Assembly: GCA_007128245.1 (NCBI GenBank)
Contig: SKXU01000064.1
Location: 1-8,797, forward strand
Direction: 5' to 3'
From: Candidatus Woesearchaeota archaeon
GTDB lineage: Archaea > Nanobdellota > Nanobdellia > Woesearchaeales > SKIA01
Length of the DNA stretch: 8,797 nucleotides
Below are positions 1-5,032 of this stretch, piece by piece (the stretch's first letter is position 1; every line of letters begins with the position of its first letter). Both the position numbers and the translations under genes were made by a program. The notes below the pieces were generated by a model. That model was not told the origin of the DNA. It worked only from the letters and a program-made list of their open reading frames with translations, and made no database searches.

Positions 1-106
1 AAAGAGCACGATTCTTCCGTCCAGCATGAAAATACGTATTCCCTCGCACCCATCCCCAATACAGTCAATCTTATTTACAATCGTACAGTGACAACAATAC
101 GGAATC
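1..106. other. Left edge: no certain gene; possible tail of an upstream gene
   Basis: No gene can be assigned firmly. On the plus strand, frame 1 stays open from the window edge to a TAA at 109-111 (36 codons) and could be the C-terminus of a gene starting outside; that stop would overlap the TATA box of the next gene, which is possible in a compact genome. A minus-strand frame is also open from about 216 to the edge and is rich in Cys (residues such as Y-C-C-H-C near 90-100), but it has no convincing start and would run antisense to the gene at 136. The two readings conflict and neither is long enough to judge. Confidence 0.25.
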
Positions 107-114
107 TTTAAAAA
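107..114 (+). promoter_or_regulatory. Archaeal TATA box for the 136 gene
   Basis: The octamer TTTAAAAA begins 29 bases before the ATG at 136. Archaeal TATA boxes are centred about 26 bases upstream of the transcription start, so transcription should begin at or next to the start codon, giving a leaderless mRNA. No Shine-Dalgarno-like sequence precedes the ATG, which agrees. Confidence 0.6.
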
Positions 115-135
115 CTTGCAGTACTTCCGTAATTC

Positions 136-672
136 ATGTTCTGGAGACGAAAAAAAGAACCCAAAACGCCTCAATTTATGGGCCTCCCACTCACAGATAG
201 CGCTGTGATCCGGCTTTCATATTGGGTTAGACAGTATACTGAGGAGAACAGGAATATTATTGGTCGCGGATACAAACGAGCCGATAACCGGAATTGGTAT
301 GAACCATTCCTGCTACTCGCCGAAGATAATAGCGAGTTTCCTTCAGGAATAGCACATTATCTACACAACGAAATGAAGGCAGTCATTCATGCCGAGCAGA
401 ATGGAGAAACAATTCAACTAGTCGAAAGCCTGAAACCAGACACGTCATTTCTTCCTGGATATGAAGAATTCTCGAAATTATTGGATCAAAAAATAGAAAA
501 ATACCCGTTCGATCGCGATGTACAGGCGCAGTTAAGACAAGTTGGAGACAATATCTATAAGGGAACATACATCCAGCCAGGAATCCGCTTTCTCCAGGGA
601 CAAGCAGAGCCCACAACAGGTATCTACGTACTGGAAAAGCTAGTAAGTGGAACATCCCCTGACAGCCAATAA
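136..672 (+). CDS. Hypothetical protein, 178 aa, no recognised domain
   Basis: I do not recognise this protein. It is predicted to be soluble: there is no signal peptide and no membrane segment. The N-terminus is strongly basic (W-R-R-K-K-E-P-K at residues 3-10), followed by a mixed-charge region rich in aromatics (Y-W at 29-30, a W-Y pair near 54). The C-terminal third contains an amphipathic helical stretch (around L-L-D-Q-K-I-E-K-Y, near residue 118) and a Gly/Tyr-rich end. The start at 136 is chosen because the TATA box lies 29 bases upstream; an in-frame ATG at 178 is a weaker alternative. It is monocistronic, with its own promoter and a hairpin 8 bases after the stop. Codon choice includes AGA, ATA and many A-rich codons, and it lacks the G-poor coding-strand bias of the operon to the right. 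It could be lineage-specific or horizontally acquired, but nothing here proves that. Confidence 0.7.
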   Translation: MFWRRKKEPKTPQFMGLPLTDSAVIRLSYWVRQYTEENRNIIGRGYKRADNRNWYEPFLLLAEDNSEFPSGIAHYLHNEMKAVIHAEQNGETIQLVESLKPDTSFLPGYEEFSKLLDQKIEKYPFDRDVQAQLRQVGDNIYKGTYIQPGIRFLQGQAEPTTGIYVLEKLVSGTSPDSQ

Positions 673-680
673 AAGAATTA

Positions 681-703
681 TCAAAAATGTCTTTCATTTT
701 AGA
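681..703. terminator. A/T-rich hairpin after the 136 gene
   Basis: Arms AAAATG (684-689) and CATTTT (695-700) flank a TCTTT loop. They extend by T-A and C-G pairs across one A/A mismatch, giving an eight-pair stem beginning 8 bases after the stop codon at 670-672. Read on the minus strand, the hairpin is followed by T-rich sequence and would resemble an intrinsic terminator; read on plus, it directly precedes the GC-rich element at 704. The orientation of its function is uncertain. The TCAAAAA arm resembles one of the hairpins next to the tRNA. Confidence 0.35.
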
Positions 704-762
704 GGTAAGACACACTCCGCCGAGCCGAGGCTTTGCATCGGCCACGAGCGGGGGACTTAGCC
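704..762. ncRNA. GC-rich three-tier stem, candidate structured RNA
   Basis: The sequence folds in nested tiers. The outer stem is GGTAAG (704-709) with CTTAGCC (756-762, one bulged G). The middle stem is CTCCGC (715-720) with GCGGGG (748-753). The apical stem is GCCGA-G-GC (724-731) with GC-A-TCGGC (735-742), with a TTT loop. Read on the plus strand, the internal loop between middle and apical stems has CGA on one side and CACGA on the other. This resembles a kink-turn with tandem G-A pairs (the motif bound by L7Ae), but with one extra C. The element is far more GC-rich than its surroundings. An H/ACA-type guide was considered, but no ANA box sits at the expected distance. A terminator, an untranslated-region element or a minus-strand RNA remain possible. 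Confidence 0.35.
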
Positions 763-789
763 AAATTTGATGCACAAGACTACAATATA

Positions 790-797
790 TTTAAAAG
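790..797 (+). promoter_or_regulatory. Archaeal TATA box for the 820 gene
   Basis: The octamer TTTAAAAG begins 30 bases before ATG 820. This spacing selects ATG 820 over the in-frame TTG at 814, because transcription should start at about 819-820. No Shine-Dalgarno sequence is seen. Confidence 0.65.
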
Positions 798-819
798 TTC
801 ATAACAGAACGTATTGCCT

Positions 820-1332
820 ATGAACATCGTGTACATTTATGGCGCCCCCGCTGTTGGTAAGCGAACAGTTGCTAAAGAATTAGCAAACTCACTTGGCTAT
901 GCATTGTTCGACAATCACGCAGATACTTCTATTCTCACACGCTTCTTCACTAGAGAGGATCCGGCTTATTGGCGTATGAGAAAGGCAATACGAACAACTG
1001 TGTATCAAGTAGCGTCACAGGAGAACGTAAATGGTATGGTACTCACAGGGGTACACGAAAAACAAGATGAAGAGAGTATAGAACAGCTTTACAAAGAACT
1101 GTCTGCGTTAGGAGTTTTAATACATTTCGTACATTTGGTTTGTAGCGAGAAAGAAAGGAAAGTGCGTGTGCAAGCAGAAGATAGAAAAGATAAACCTTTG
1201 AGGACTGTTGAGAGCTTACGACCAAACTCGGACTTTGTCAAGATGGAACGCGACAGCTTGCCATCCATCAATATAACAGAAGTAAGTCCGAAAGTAGCTG
1301 CTTCACAAATTCGTATTCTGTGTGAATTATAG
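820..1332 (+). CDS. P-loop NTPase, small-molecule kinase-like, 170 aa
   Basis: This is a small cytosolic P-loop protein of the shikimate/adenylate-kinase-like type, often annotated only as an AAA family ATPase. It opens with a beta strand (N-I-V-Y-I-Y) leading into a Walker A loop at residues 8-16, G-A-P-A-V-G-K-R-T. The usual Ser/Thr directly after the Lys is replaced by Arg, with Thr one place later. A D-N-H element (31-33) follows where related nucleotide kinases place substrate-binding residues. A beta strand at 72-76 leads into the middle region, and basic residues at 111-128 (K-E-R-K-V-R ... D-R-K) resemble a lid/arginine segment. The substrate cannot be read from sequence. The length suits a single kinase domain. 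ATG 820 is supported by its TATA box; starting at TTG 814 would add only two residues. It is monocistronic, with no functional link visible to its neighbours. A toxin or RNA kinase role is not excluded. Confidence 0.75.
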   Translation: MNIVYIYGAPAVGKRTVAKELANSLGYALFDNHADTSILTRFFTREDPAYWRMRKAIRTTVYQVASQENVNGMVLTGVHEKQDEESIEQLYKELSALGVLIHFVHLVCSEKERKVRVQAEDRKDKPLRTVESLRPNSDFVKMERDSLPSINITEVSPKVAASQIRILCEL

Positions 1333-1406
1333 AACTAAACTTCTGCAAATTTCGGCGAAGGGAGTTACATTTCGATTACCGGAAATCACACAATAGACCA
1401 CAAAAA
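1333..1406. other. Short AT-rich spacer, nothing firm
   Basis: Stops occur in all frames. The only structure is a weak 5-bp inverted repeat, ATTTC (1369-1373) with GAAAT (1382-1386). The A5 tract at 1402-1406 is the T tract of the minus-strand terminator described for 1402-1433. Confidence 0.5.
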
Positions 1407-1433
1407 GCCGTAAACGAACAAAGTTCGTTCGGC
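1402..1433 (-). terminator. Stem plus T5 tract ending the tRNA-hairpin transcript
   Basis: On the minus strand, GCCG (1433-1430) then AACGAAC pairs through a TTT loop with GTTCGTT, a two-base TA bulge and CGGC (1410-1407). A T5 tract (1406-1402) follows immediately. Stem and T run give it the look of an intrinsic terminator for transcription leaving the tRNA. Archaeal termination depends mainly on the T run, so the stem may instead serve RNA stability. Confidence 0.5.
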
Positions 1434-1505
1434 ATTCAAAAACTCTGTTTTTGAAGCAGAGGAAAACCAAACGTTTTCCAAGCATTTGAAATCTACGATT
1501 TCAAA
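1407..1505 (-). ncRNA. Array of four consecutive hairpins behind tRNA-Thr
   Basis: Four near-perfect hairpins are packed into 99 bases. From the tRNA outward on the minus strand they are: 1505-1485 (9 bp, 3-nt loop), 1479-1461 (7 bp, 5-nt loop), 1455-1435 (9 bp, 3-nt loop) and 1433-1407 (11 bp with a 2-nt bulge, 3-nt loop, then T5). Spacers are 5, 5 and 1 bases. Each stem is closed at the loop by a C-G pair after A-rich bases. The first and third hairpins are clearly related (GCATTTGAAATC against GCATTCAAAAAC on plus) but keep pairing despite three differing pairs. The array starts exactly at the tRNA discriminator base and has no promoter of its own, so it is probably a tRNA trailer released by RNase Z. 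Alternatives are a palindromic repeat family or a protein-binding DNA array. Confidence 0.55.
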
Positions 1506-1576
1506 GCCTCCGCCGAGATTCGAACTCGGGACCTTCTGCTTACAAGGCAGATGCTATACCACTAAGCCACGGAGGC
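1505..1576 (-). tRNA. tRNA-Thr (anticodon UGU)
   Basis: This is a complete cloverleaf: acceptor GCCTCCG/CGGAGGC, D arm GCT/AGC with a GG in the loop, anticodon stem TCTGC/GCAGA with loop CTTGTAA (anticodon TGT, reading ACA), a 5-nt variable loop, and T arm CCGAG/CTCGG with loop TTCGAAT. No intron and no encoded CCA are present; the discriminator is U at 1505. A TATA box at 1602-1609 would start transcription about three bases before the mature 5' end. The 3' side runs straight into the hairpin array, and the discriminator base is also the first base of the first hairpin stem. Confidence 0.95.
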
Positions 1577-1601
1577 AATACGTGAGAGGGAACAACCAGC
1601 A

Positions 1602-1609
1602 TTTATAAG
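1602..1609 (-). promoter_or_regulatory. TATA box for tRNA-Thr
   Basis: CTTATAAA on the minus strand lies between the DUF212 stop and the tRNA. Its centre is about 29 bases before the mature tRNA 5' end, so a short leader of about three bases is expected. Confidence 0.6.
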
Positions 1610-1622
1610 CGTGGCGATGAAA

Positions 1623-2048
1623 TCACACCACTGCGCCGTACCATACGCCGATGGCGACTCCCATGCCGAGCATGACGCCGACAAAGACTTGTAGTGGGGT
1701 GTGTCCAAGGACGATGCTTACTTTTTCGTGTAGACGCGCTTTTCCAAGAAGCTTGTTGAGCAATATTGCTTGATCTGACACGCTTTTGCGCACGCCCATA
1801 GCGTCTCGAATAACTACTCCTGAAAACACGAGACACGCCCAGAAGAGTGCTCCGAATCCTTCTTGCATGAGTACTCCCATGGTGATTGCAGAGACTGTTG
1901 CTGCGTGTGAGGATGGCATTCCTCCTGTTTCAAAAAACAGTGTGTACCATGAGAATTTTTTGTAGCGATAGATATACGCTATTTCTTTGATGATGTGCGA
2001 TCCTATCCAGGACACAAGAATAATTACCGGAAGATACCACCAGACCAT
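1623..2048 (-). CDS. Divergent PAP2 family (DUF212) membrane protein, 141 aa
   Basis: This is a small integral membrane protein of the acid-phosphatase/vanadium-haloperoxidase-related DUF212 family (PF02681). The family signatures are all present: T-G-G-M-P-S-S-H-A-A at residues 41-50, a R-D-A-M-G-V-R block at 81-87, a conserved S-D-Q-A-x-L-L-N at 91-98, and L-G-H-T-P-L-Q-V-x-x-G at 114-124. Hydrophobic segments lie near 3-20, 50-64, 68-80 and 118-138. PAP2 relatives hydrolyse lipid phosphates using the Ser-His and Gly-His motifs; for DUF212 proteins the activity is not established. The length matches the family. It starts 37 bp after the VWA stop and is probably the last operon gene, though a weak TATA-like octamer in the gap could give it separate expression. 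A role in lipid-phosphate recycling, for example of glycosylation carriers, is an attractive guess only. Confidence 0.9.
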   Translation of the reverse strand: MVWWYLPVIILVSWIGSHIIKEIAYIYRYKKFSWYTLFFETGGMPSSHAATVSAITMGVLMQEGFGALFWACLVFSGVVIRDAMGVRKSVSDQAILLNKLLGKARLHEKVSIVLGHTPLQVFVGVMLGMGVAIGVWYGAVV

Positions 2049-2069
2049 ACTACATGTACTCGCTTAACG

Positions 2070-2077
2070 TTTATTTG
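2070..2077 (-). promoter_or_regulatory. Weak TATA-like octamer before DUF212 gene
   Basis: CAAATAAA on the minus strand starts 29 bases before ATG 2048, the same spacing as the stronger promoters in the window. It is a poorer match and the gene is also readable from the operon, so it may only be a minor internal promoter. An 8-bp palindrome TACATGTA (2051-2058) sits between it and the start. Confidence 0.3.
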
Positions 2078-2084
2078 TCTTGCG

Positions 2085-3044
2085 CTAGGGGATGATGCGA
2101 AAGCGCGTGTTAATAAGGCCCCACTCGATAAACAAGAGTGCGAGAGCGATGATAATGAGGATGAATGTGAGGTCTTGTTCTTGTAGTCTGCTTTGGCTTT
2201 CTGCTGTGAGCTGTGAGAGCGCTGTTGCTGCTGCTTCCACGGACGATACGTGTATGTATTGTCCTCCTGTTTGCTCAGCAATGTAGCGTAGGTTGTCTTC
2301 ATTAAATTGAGCGGTGAGGTTGTATGTTTCTGGTAAGAACCCTACAAGCGTTGTTTGGTCTTGTCCTATACCTACGGCGTGCACCACTACTCTGTTCTCT
2401 ACTGCGTATCGCGTTCCTTGCAGGAGCGGATTTGTTGCGAATCCTGAGATGGTCAGTCCTCCGTCAGTAAATAATACCACTGCTTTTCCTTCTTCGCTCG
2501 CTGACAAGATGTTTGCGCTTGTGATGAGTGCTGAGGCAAGGTCTGTTCCTGACAATCGTTTCAGCTCGAGTTGCTCAATGCTTTGCCGTACCGCTTCTAA
2601 GTCGTTTGTGGGTGTGTGGTGTATGGTAATCAGTCCTGCATAGCTAATCAGTCCTACGTTTGCTGAGTCTAGTGTGTCAAGAAAGTCTAGTGCGAGTTGT
2701 TTTGCGACTTCAAAGCGCATCGGCCCTAGGTCGGTTGTCGTCATGGTTCCTGATGCGTCTATTGCAATCACGAAATCTGTGGTGCGTTGATTTCCTTCGT
2801 ACCAGTACACTGGTTGGGCGAGTGCGAAAATGATGAGTGCGAAAATGATTAAGCGAATAAGCAGTAAGAGAATGTTTCGTGTGACTACTTCTTTTCCTGT
2901 TACGCGTTTGAGGGTTTCAAAGTTTGAAAAGTGCATTCCTTTTCGTTTCGTGAACTTAAACAAGTATGCGTGCGCGATGATTAAGAGCGGTAGCGCTACG
3001 AAGAGAAAGAGCATTTCTGGGTGTGAAAATGTGAGTGTGGTCAT
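2085..3044 (-). CDS. BatA-like von Willebrand A protein, 319 aa, three TM segments
   Basis: This is a membrane-anchored VWA protein of the aerotolerance BatA/BatB type. Two N-terminal transmembrane helices (about 9-29 and 57-77) follow the typical layout, with the basic F-K-F-T-K-R-K-G-M-H-F-S segment between them on the inside. The VWA domain spans about 89-280, and a last helix (292-309) precedes a short basic tail. The MIDAS metal site reads D96-x-S98-x-T100 (usual pattern D-x-S-x-S), with T167 in S-G-T-D-L and D194 in F-T-D-G-G. The VWA domain should lie outside the membrane. The start codon overlaps the DUF58 stop by ATGA, implying translational coupling. Such proteins are thought to work with MoxR ATPases in assembling or activating membrane and surface complexes. 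Only one VWA gene is present, without the BatB-E genes found in many bacteria. Confidence 0.92.
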   Translation of the reverse strand: MTTLTFSHPEMLFLFVALPLLIIAHAYLFKFTKRKGMHFSNFETLKRVTGKEVVTRNILLLLIRLIIFALIIFALAQPVYWYEGNQRTTDFVIAIDASGTMTTTDLGPMRFEVAKQLALDFLDTLDSANVGLISYAGLITIHHTPTNDLEAVRQSIEQLELKRLSGTDLASALITSANILSASEEGKAVVLFTDGGLTISGFATNPLLQGTRYAVENRVVVHAVGIGQDQTTLVGFLPETYNLTAQFNEDNLRYIAEQTGGQYIHVSSVEAAATALSQLTAESQSRLQEQDLTFILIIIALALLFIEWGLINTRFRIIP

Positions 3045-3940
3045 GCGCGTATCATTTGTTCTCGTTTATGAAAGAATAAGAGGAGGTCTTGTATATAATT
3101 TTCTTGTCCAACTTCGAGTAAGAGGACGTCTCCTTGTACCATGCGGAATGCTTGTTTGATTGCTTCTTCTTCTTTTTCTACGTGCTTTTTGTATGGAGCG
3201 TAGTATTGTGCGCAGTCGATGATAAGTTTTTTTTCTGAGTAAGGATCTTCAAGCACGTACTCTCCTGCGTGTTTGGGCAGTCTTCTATCTCTTGGGTCTC
3301 GTATATTTATTCCTACGATCTCAAATCTTCCTCGAGCAATTTCTAGGTAGTGATGCCATTTTTCTGAGACTCCGATGTAGTCACTAATGATAATGAGCAT
3401 TCCTCGCTGTTTCATCGCCCCCATGATTTCTGAAAGCGTTTTATCAAGGTTGAATCCTCCTCCGTATTCTTTTCCTTCTGCTATGATACTCAGCATGATA
3501 TTATGTTGTTTGAGACCGATGTTTGGTTGAATAAATGTTCGTATCCCTTCAGAAAACGTCACAAGACCTACCGCGTCTCCTGCTCGCAGAGCGCCAAAGC
3601 TGATGCTGGATGCTATTTGTGCTGCAAACTCTGCTTTGAGGTATTTTCCTGATCCGTAAAGCATACTGTTTGAGACGTCAAGGACAATGAGGACGTTCAG
3701 GTTTTTTTCTTCTGTGAGTTCTTTCACAAGGATTTTTCTTGCTCGCAGGCTTGCGCGCCAGTCAATCATGCTCGCATCATCTCCTGTTTCGTACTGGCGG
3801 TAGTCCGAGAACTCAATTCCTCGTCCTTTAAAGGTGGACAACCAGTTTCCTGTAAATGTGCGCGAGAGAATGTTCCTGTTCGCTTTAATCATGAGTTCGC
3901 GCACTTCAGGAAGAAGTTCTGGCTGGAAGTCTTTGATCAT
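3041..3940 (-). CDS. DUF58 protein (VWA-like partner of MoxR), 299 aa
   Basis: This is a cytosolic DUF58 family protein, the regular partner of MoxR ATPases. The signature block G-R-G-I-E-F-S-D-Y-R-Q-Y runs from 39 to 50, followed by E-T-G-D-D-A and I-D-W-R-A-S at 51-64 and A-R-x-I-L-V-K-E-L-T-E-E near 67-78. A VWA-like fold follows, with the metal-site pattern D88-x-S90-x-S92 and a second acidic site at S-D-Y (D187). No transmembrane segment is seen; some relatives carry an N-terminal membrane pair, so this is the short soluble form. The ATG overlaps the MoxR stop as ATGA, and its own stop overlaps the VWA start the same way, so the three are co-translated. The role is probably to act as adaptor between the ATPase and its substrate; the substrate is not known. 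Confidence 0.95.
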   Translation of the reverse strand: MIKDFQPELLPEVRELMIKANRNILSRTFTGNWLSTFKGRGIEFSDYRQYETGDDASMIDWRASLRARKILVKELTEEKNLNVLIVLDVSNSMLYGSGKYLKAEFAAQIASSISFGALRAGDAVGLVTFSEGIRTFIQPNIGLKQHNIMLSIIAEGKEYGGGFNLDKTLSEIMGAMKQRGMLIIISDYIGVSEKWHHYLEIARGRFEIVGINIRDPRDRRLPKHAGEYVLEDPYSEKKLIIDCAQYYAPYKKHVEKEEEAIKQAFRMVQGDVLLLEVGQENYIQDLLLFFHKREQMIRA

Positions 3941-4938
3941 CGTTTTTCTACTATGGGTACTTTTGCGAGGAGTTCTTCGATAATATCGTCTGAGCTCACA
4001 CCTTCTGCTTGTCCTTCATAGTTGAGAATGAGTCTGTGCCTGAGTACGGGGTATGCGACGTGTTTGATGTCGCTGGGGGTAACGTATTCTCGTCCGTCAA
4101 TAAATGCGTGTGCTTTTGCAGTAATAAACAACGCAATCGTACTTCGTGGTGACGCTCCGTATTCAAGGTATTTTCCTTTTTCTATCTCGTACTTTTCTGG
4201 GTTTCTCGATGCGTCCACAAGGCGCACGATGTATTTCTCAATTTTTGGGTCGAGATAGACGCGTTTTACTTCTTGTTGTGCTTGCATAAGCTCTTCGGGA
4301 GTGAGTATGGGTTGCAAGTTGTAGTCCTCAAATTTTTGTAGCGTCATGTTTCTGTGCATAACTTCAGCTTCTTCTTGCATGGTGGGGTATGTCATGAGGA
4401 GTTTGAATAAAAAGCGGTCTACTTGTGCTTCTGGCAACGGGTATGTTCCGAGGTTTTCTACGGGGTTTTGTGTTGCCATGACAAAGAAGGGGTTTGGGAG
4501 TGGAAAGGTTTGTTTTCCTATGGTTACTTGTTTTTCTTGCATCGATTCAAGCAGTGCTGACTGCACTTTTGGAGGTGCACGATTTATCTCATCAGCAAGA
4601 ATAAAGTTTGAGAAGATGGGTCCTTTTACGGTGTAAAACCCTCTTCCTTCTTCGTACGCAGTAATCCCAATGATGTCTGTTGGTAGCAAGTCAGGAGTGA
4701 ATTGTACACGCGAGAACTGTGCTCCAGTTACTGCTGCGAGCGCTCTGATAGTAAGCGTTTTTGCGATTCCTGGGATTCCTTCCACGAGCACGTGTCCGTT
4801 GGCGATGAGTGCTTGTAGTAGGTTGTTGATAATTTCTTGTTGCCCAACGACTACTTTTGCCATTTCTTGGCGCACAAGGGCGAATCGTTGTTGGTATCGA
4901 ATGACTACCTGCCCAAATGTTTCCTCACCCTCTGACAT
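3937..4938 (-). CDS. MoxR-family AAA+ ATPase, 333 aa
   Basis: This is a MoxR-type AAA+ ATPase, a chaperone-like motor that usually drives assembly or metal insertion in complexes together with VWA proteins. It shows a family-type Walker A G-I-P-G-I-A-K-T at 54-61 and a Walker B ending L-A-D-E-I-N-R-A-P-P (DE at 116-117). Next come the A-T-Q-N-P sensor at 155-159 and P-E-A-Q-V-D-R-F with the arginine-finger candidate R175. The C-terminal lid holds G-A-S-P-R and a conserved block ending in H-R-L-I-L-N-Y. Length and motif spacing are normal, so it should be active. It is the first gene of the operon. ATG 4938 is supported by a TATA box 30 bases upstream and the mRNA is probably leaderless. The promoter faces that of the 5033 gene across a perfect palindrome, so regulation may be shared. 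Confidence 0.96.
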   Translation of the reverse strand: MSEGEETFGQVVIRYQQRFALVRQEMAKVVVGQQEIINNLLQALIANGHVLVEGIPGIAKTLTIRALAAVTGAQFSRVQFTPDLLPTDIIGITAYEEGRGFYTVKGPIFSNFILADEINRAPPKVQSALLESMQEKQVTIGKQTFPLPNPFFVMATQNPVENLGTYPLPEAQVDRFLFKLLMTYPTMQEEAEVMHRNMTLQKFEDYNLQPILTPEELMQAQQEVKRVYLDPKIEKYIVRLVDASRNPEKYEIEKGKYLEYGASPRSTIALFITAKAHAFIDGREYVTPSDIKHVAYPVLRHRLILNYEGQAEGVSSDDIIEELLAKVPIVEKR

Positions 4939-4960
4939 GCGTTGTTGACCGAAAACTTCG

Positions 4961-4968
4961 CTTATAAA
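4961..4968 (-). promoter_or_regulatory. TATA box of the MoxR operon
   Basis: TTTATAAG on the minus strand begins 30 bases before ATG 4938, predicting a leaderless transcript. Seven bases further upstream the palindrome 4976-4993 begins, so a bound protein would cover the TFB-recognition region. Confidence 0.7.
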
Positions 4969-4975
4969 TGTGTGG

Positions 4976-4993
4976 CTTCACTAGGTAGTGAAG
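4976..4993. promoter_or_regulatory. Perfect 18-bp palindrome, putative operator
   Basis: CTTCACTA and its exact reverse complement TAGTGAAG are separated by GG. The palindrome lies between two divergent TATA boxes, 7 bp from one and 10 bp from the other. That size, symmetry and position fit a site for a dimeric helix-turn-helix regulator acting on both promoters. Binding upstream of the TATA boxes could either activate or block the pre-initiation complex. Confidence 0.6.
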
Positions 4994-5003
4994 ATAATAA
5001 CTG

Positions 5004-5011
5004 TTATAAAG
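5004..5011 (+). promoter_or_regulatory. TATA box of the 5033 gene
   Basis: TTATAAAG begins 29 bases before ATG 5033. This spacing favours ATG 5033; the in-frame GTG at 4988 lies upstream of the TATA box and would not be in the transcript. Confidence 0.7.
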
Positions 5012-5032
5012 GTCTCTTTCCGGGAAAAGAGT

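Noticed and set aside
704..762. H/ACA pseudouridylation guide RNA
   Set aside because: The kink-turn-like loop fits, but the pocket is lopsided (5 against 2 nt) and no ANA box lies 14-16 nt from the pocket top.
704..762. A second tRNA or tRNA remnant on the minus strand
   Set aside because: The ends can pair, but there is no anticodon arm, no TTCGA-type T loop and no D arm.
383..775. Minus-strand open frame of 130 codons, with a weak TATA-like octamer at 804-797 at a suitable distance
   Set aside because: It lies antisense to the 136 gene and across the GC-rich structured element. The TATA match (TTATGAAC) is poor and the protein has unbiased, shadow-like composition.
1407..1505. CRISPR array
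   Set aside because: The units are short hairpins of different sequence with 1-5 base spacers; there are no identical direct repeats or 30-40 base spacers.
4988..5032. GTG 4988 as start of the 177-aa protein
   Set aside because: It lies inside the palindrome and upstream of the TATA box, so it would not be transcribed from that promoter.
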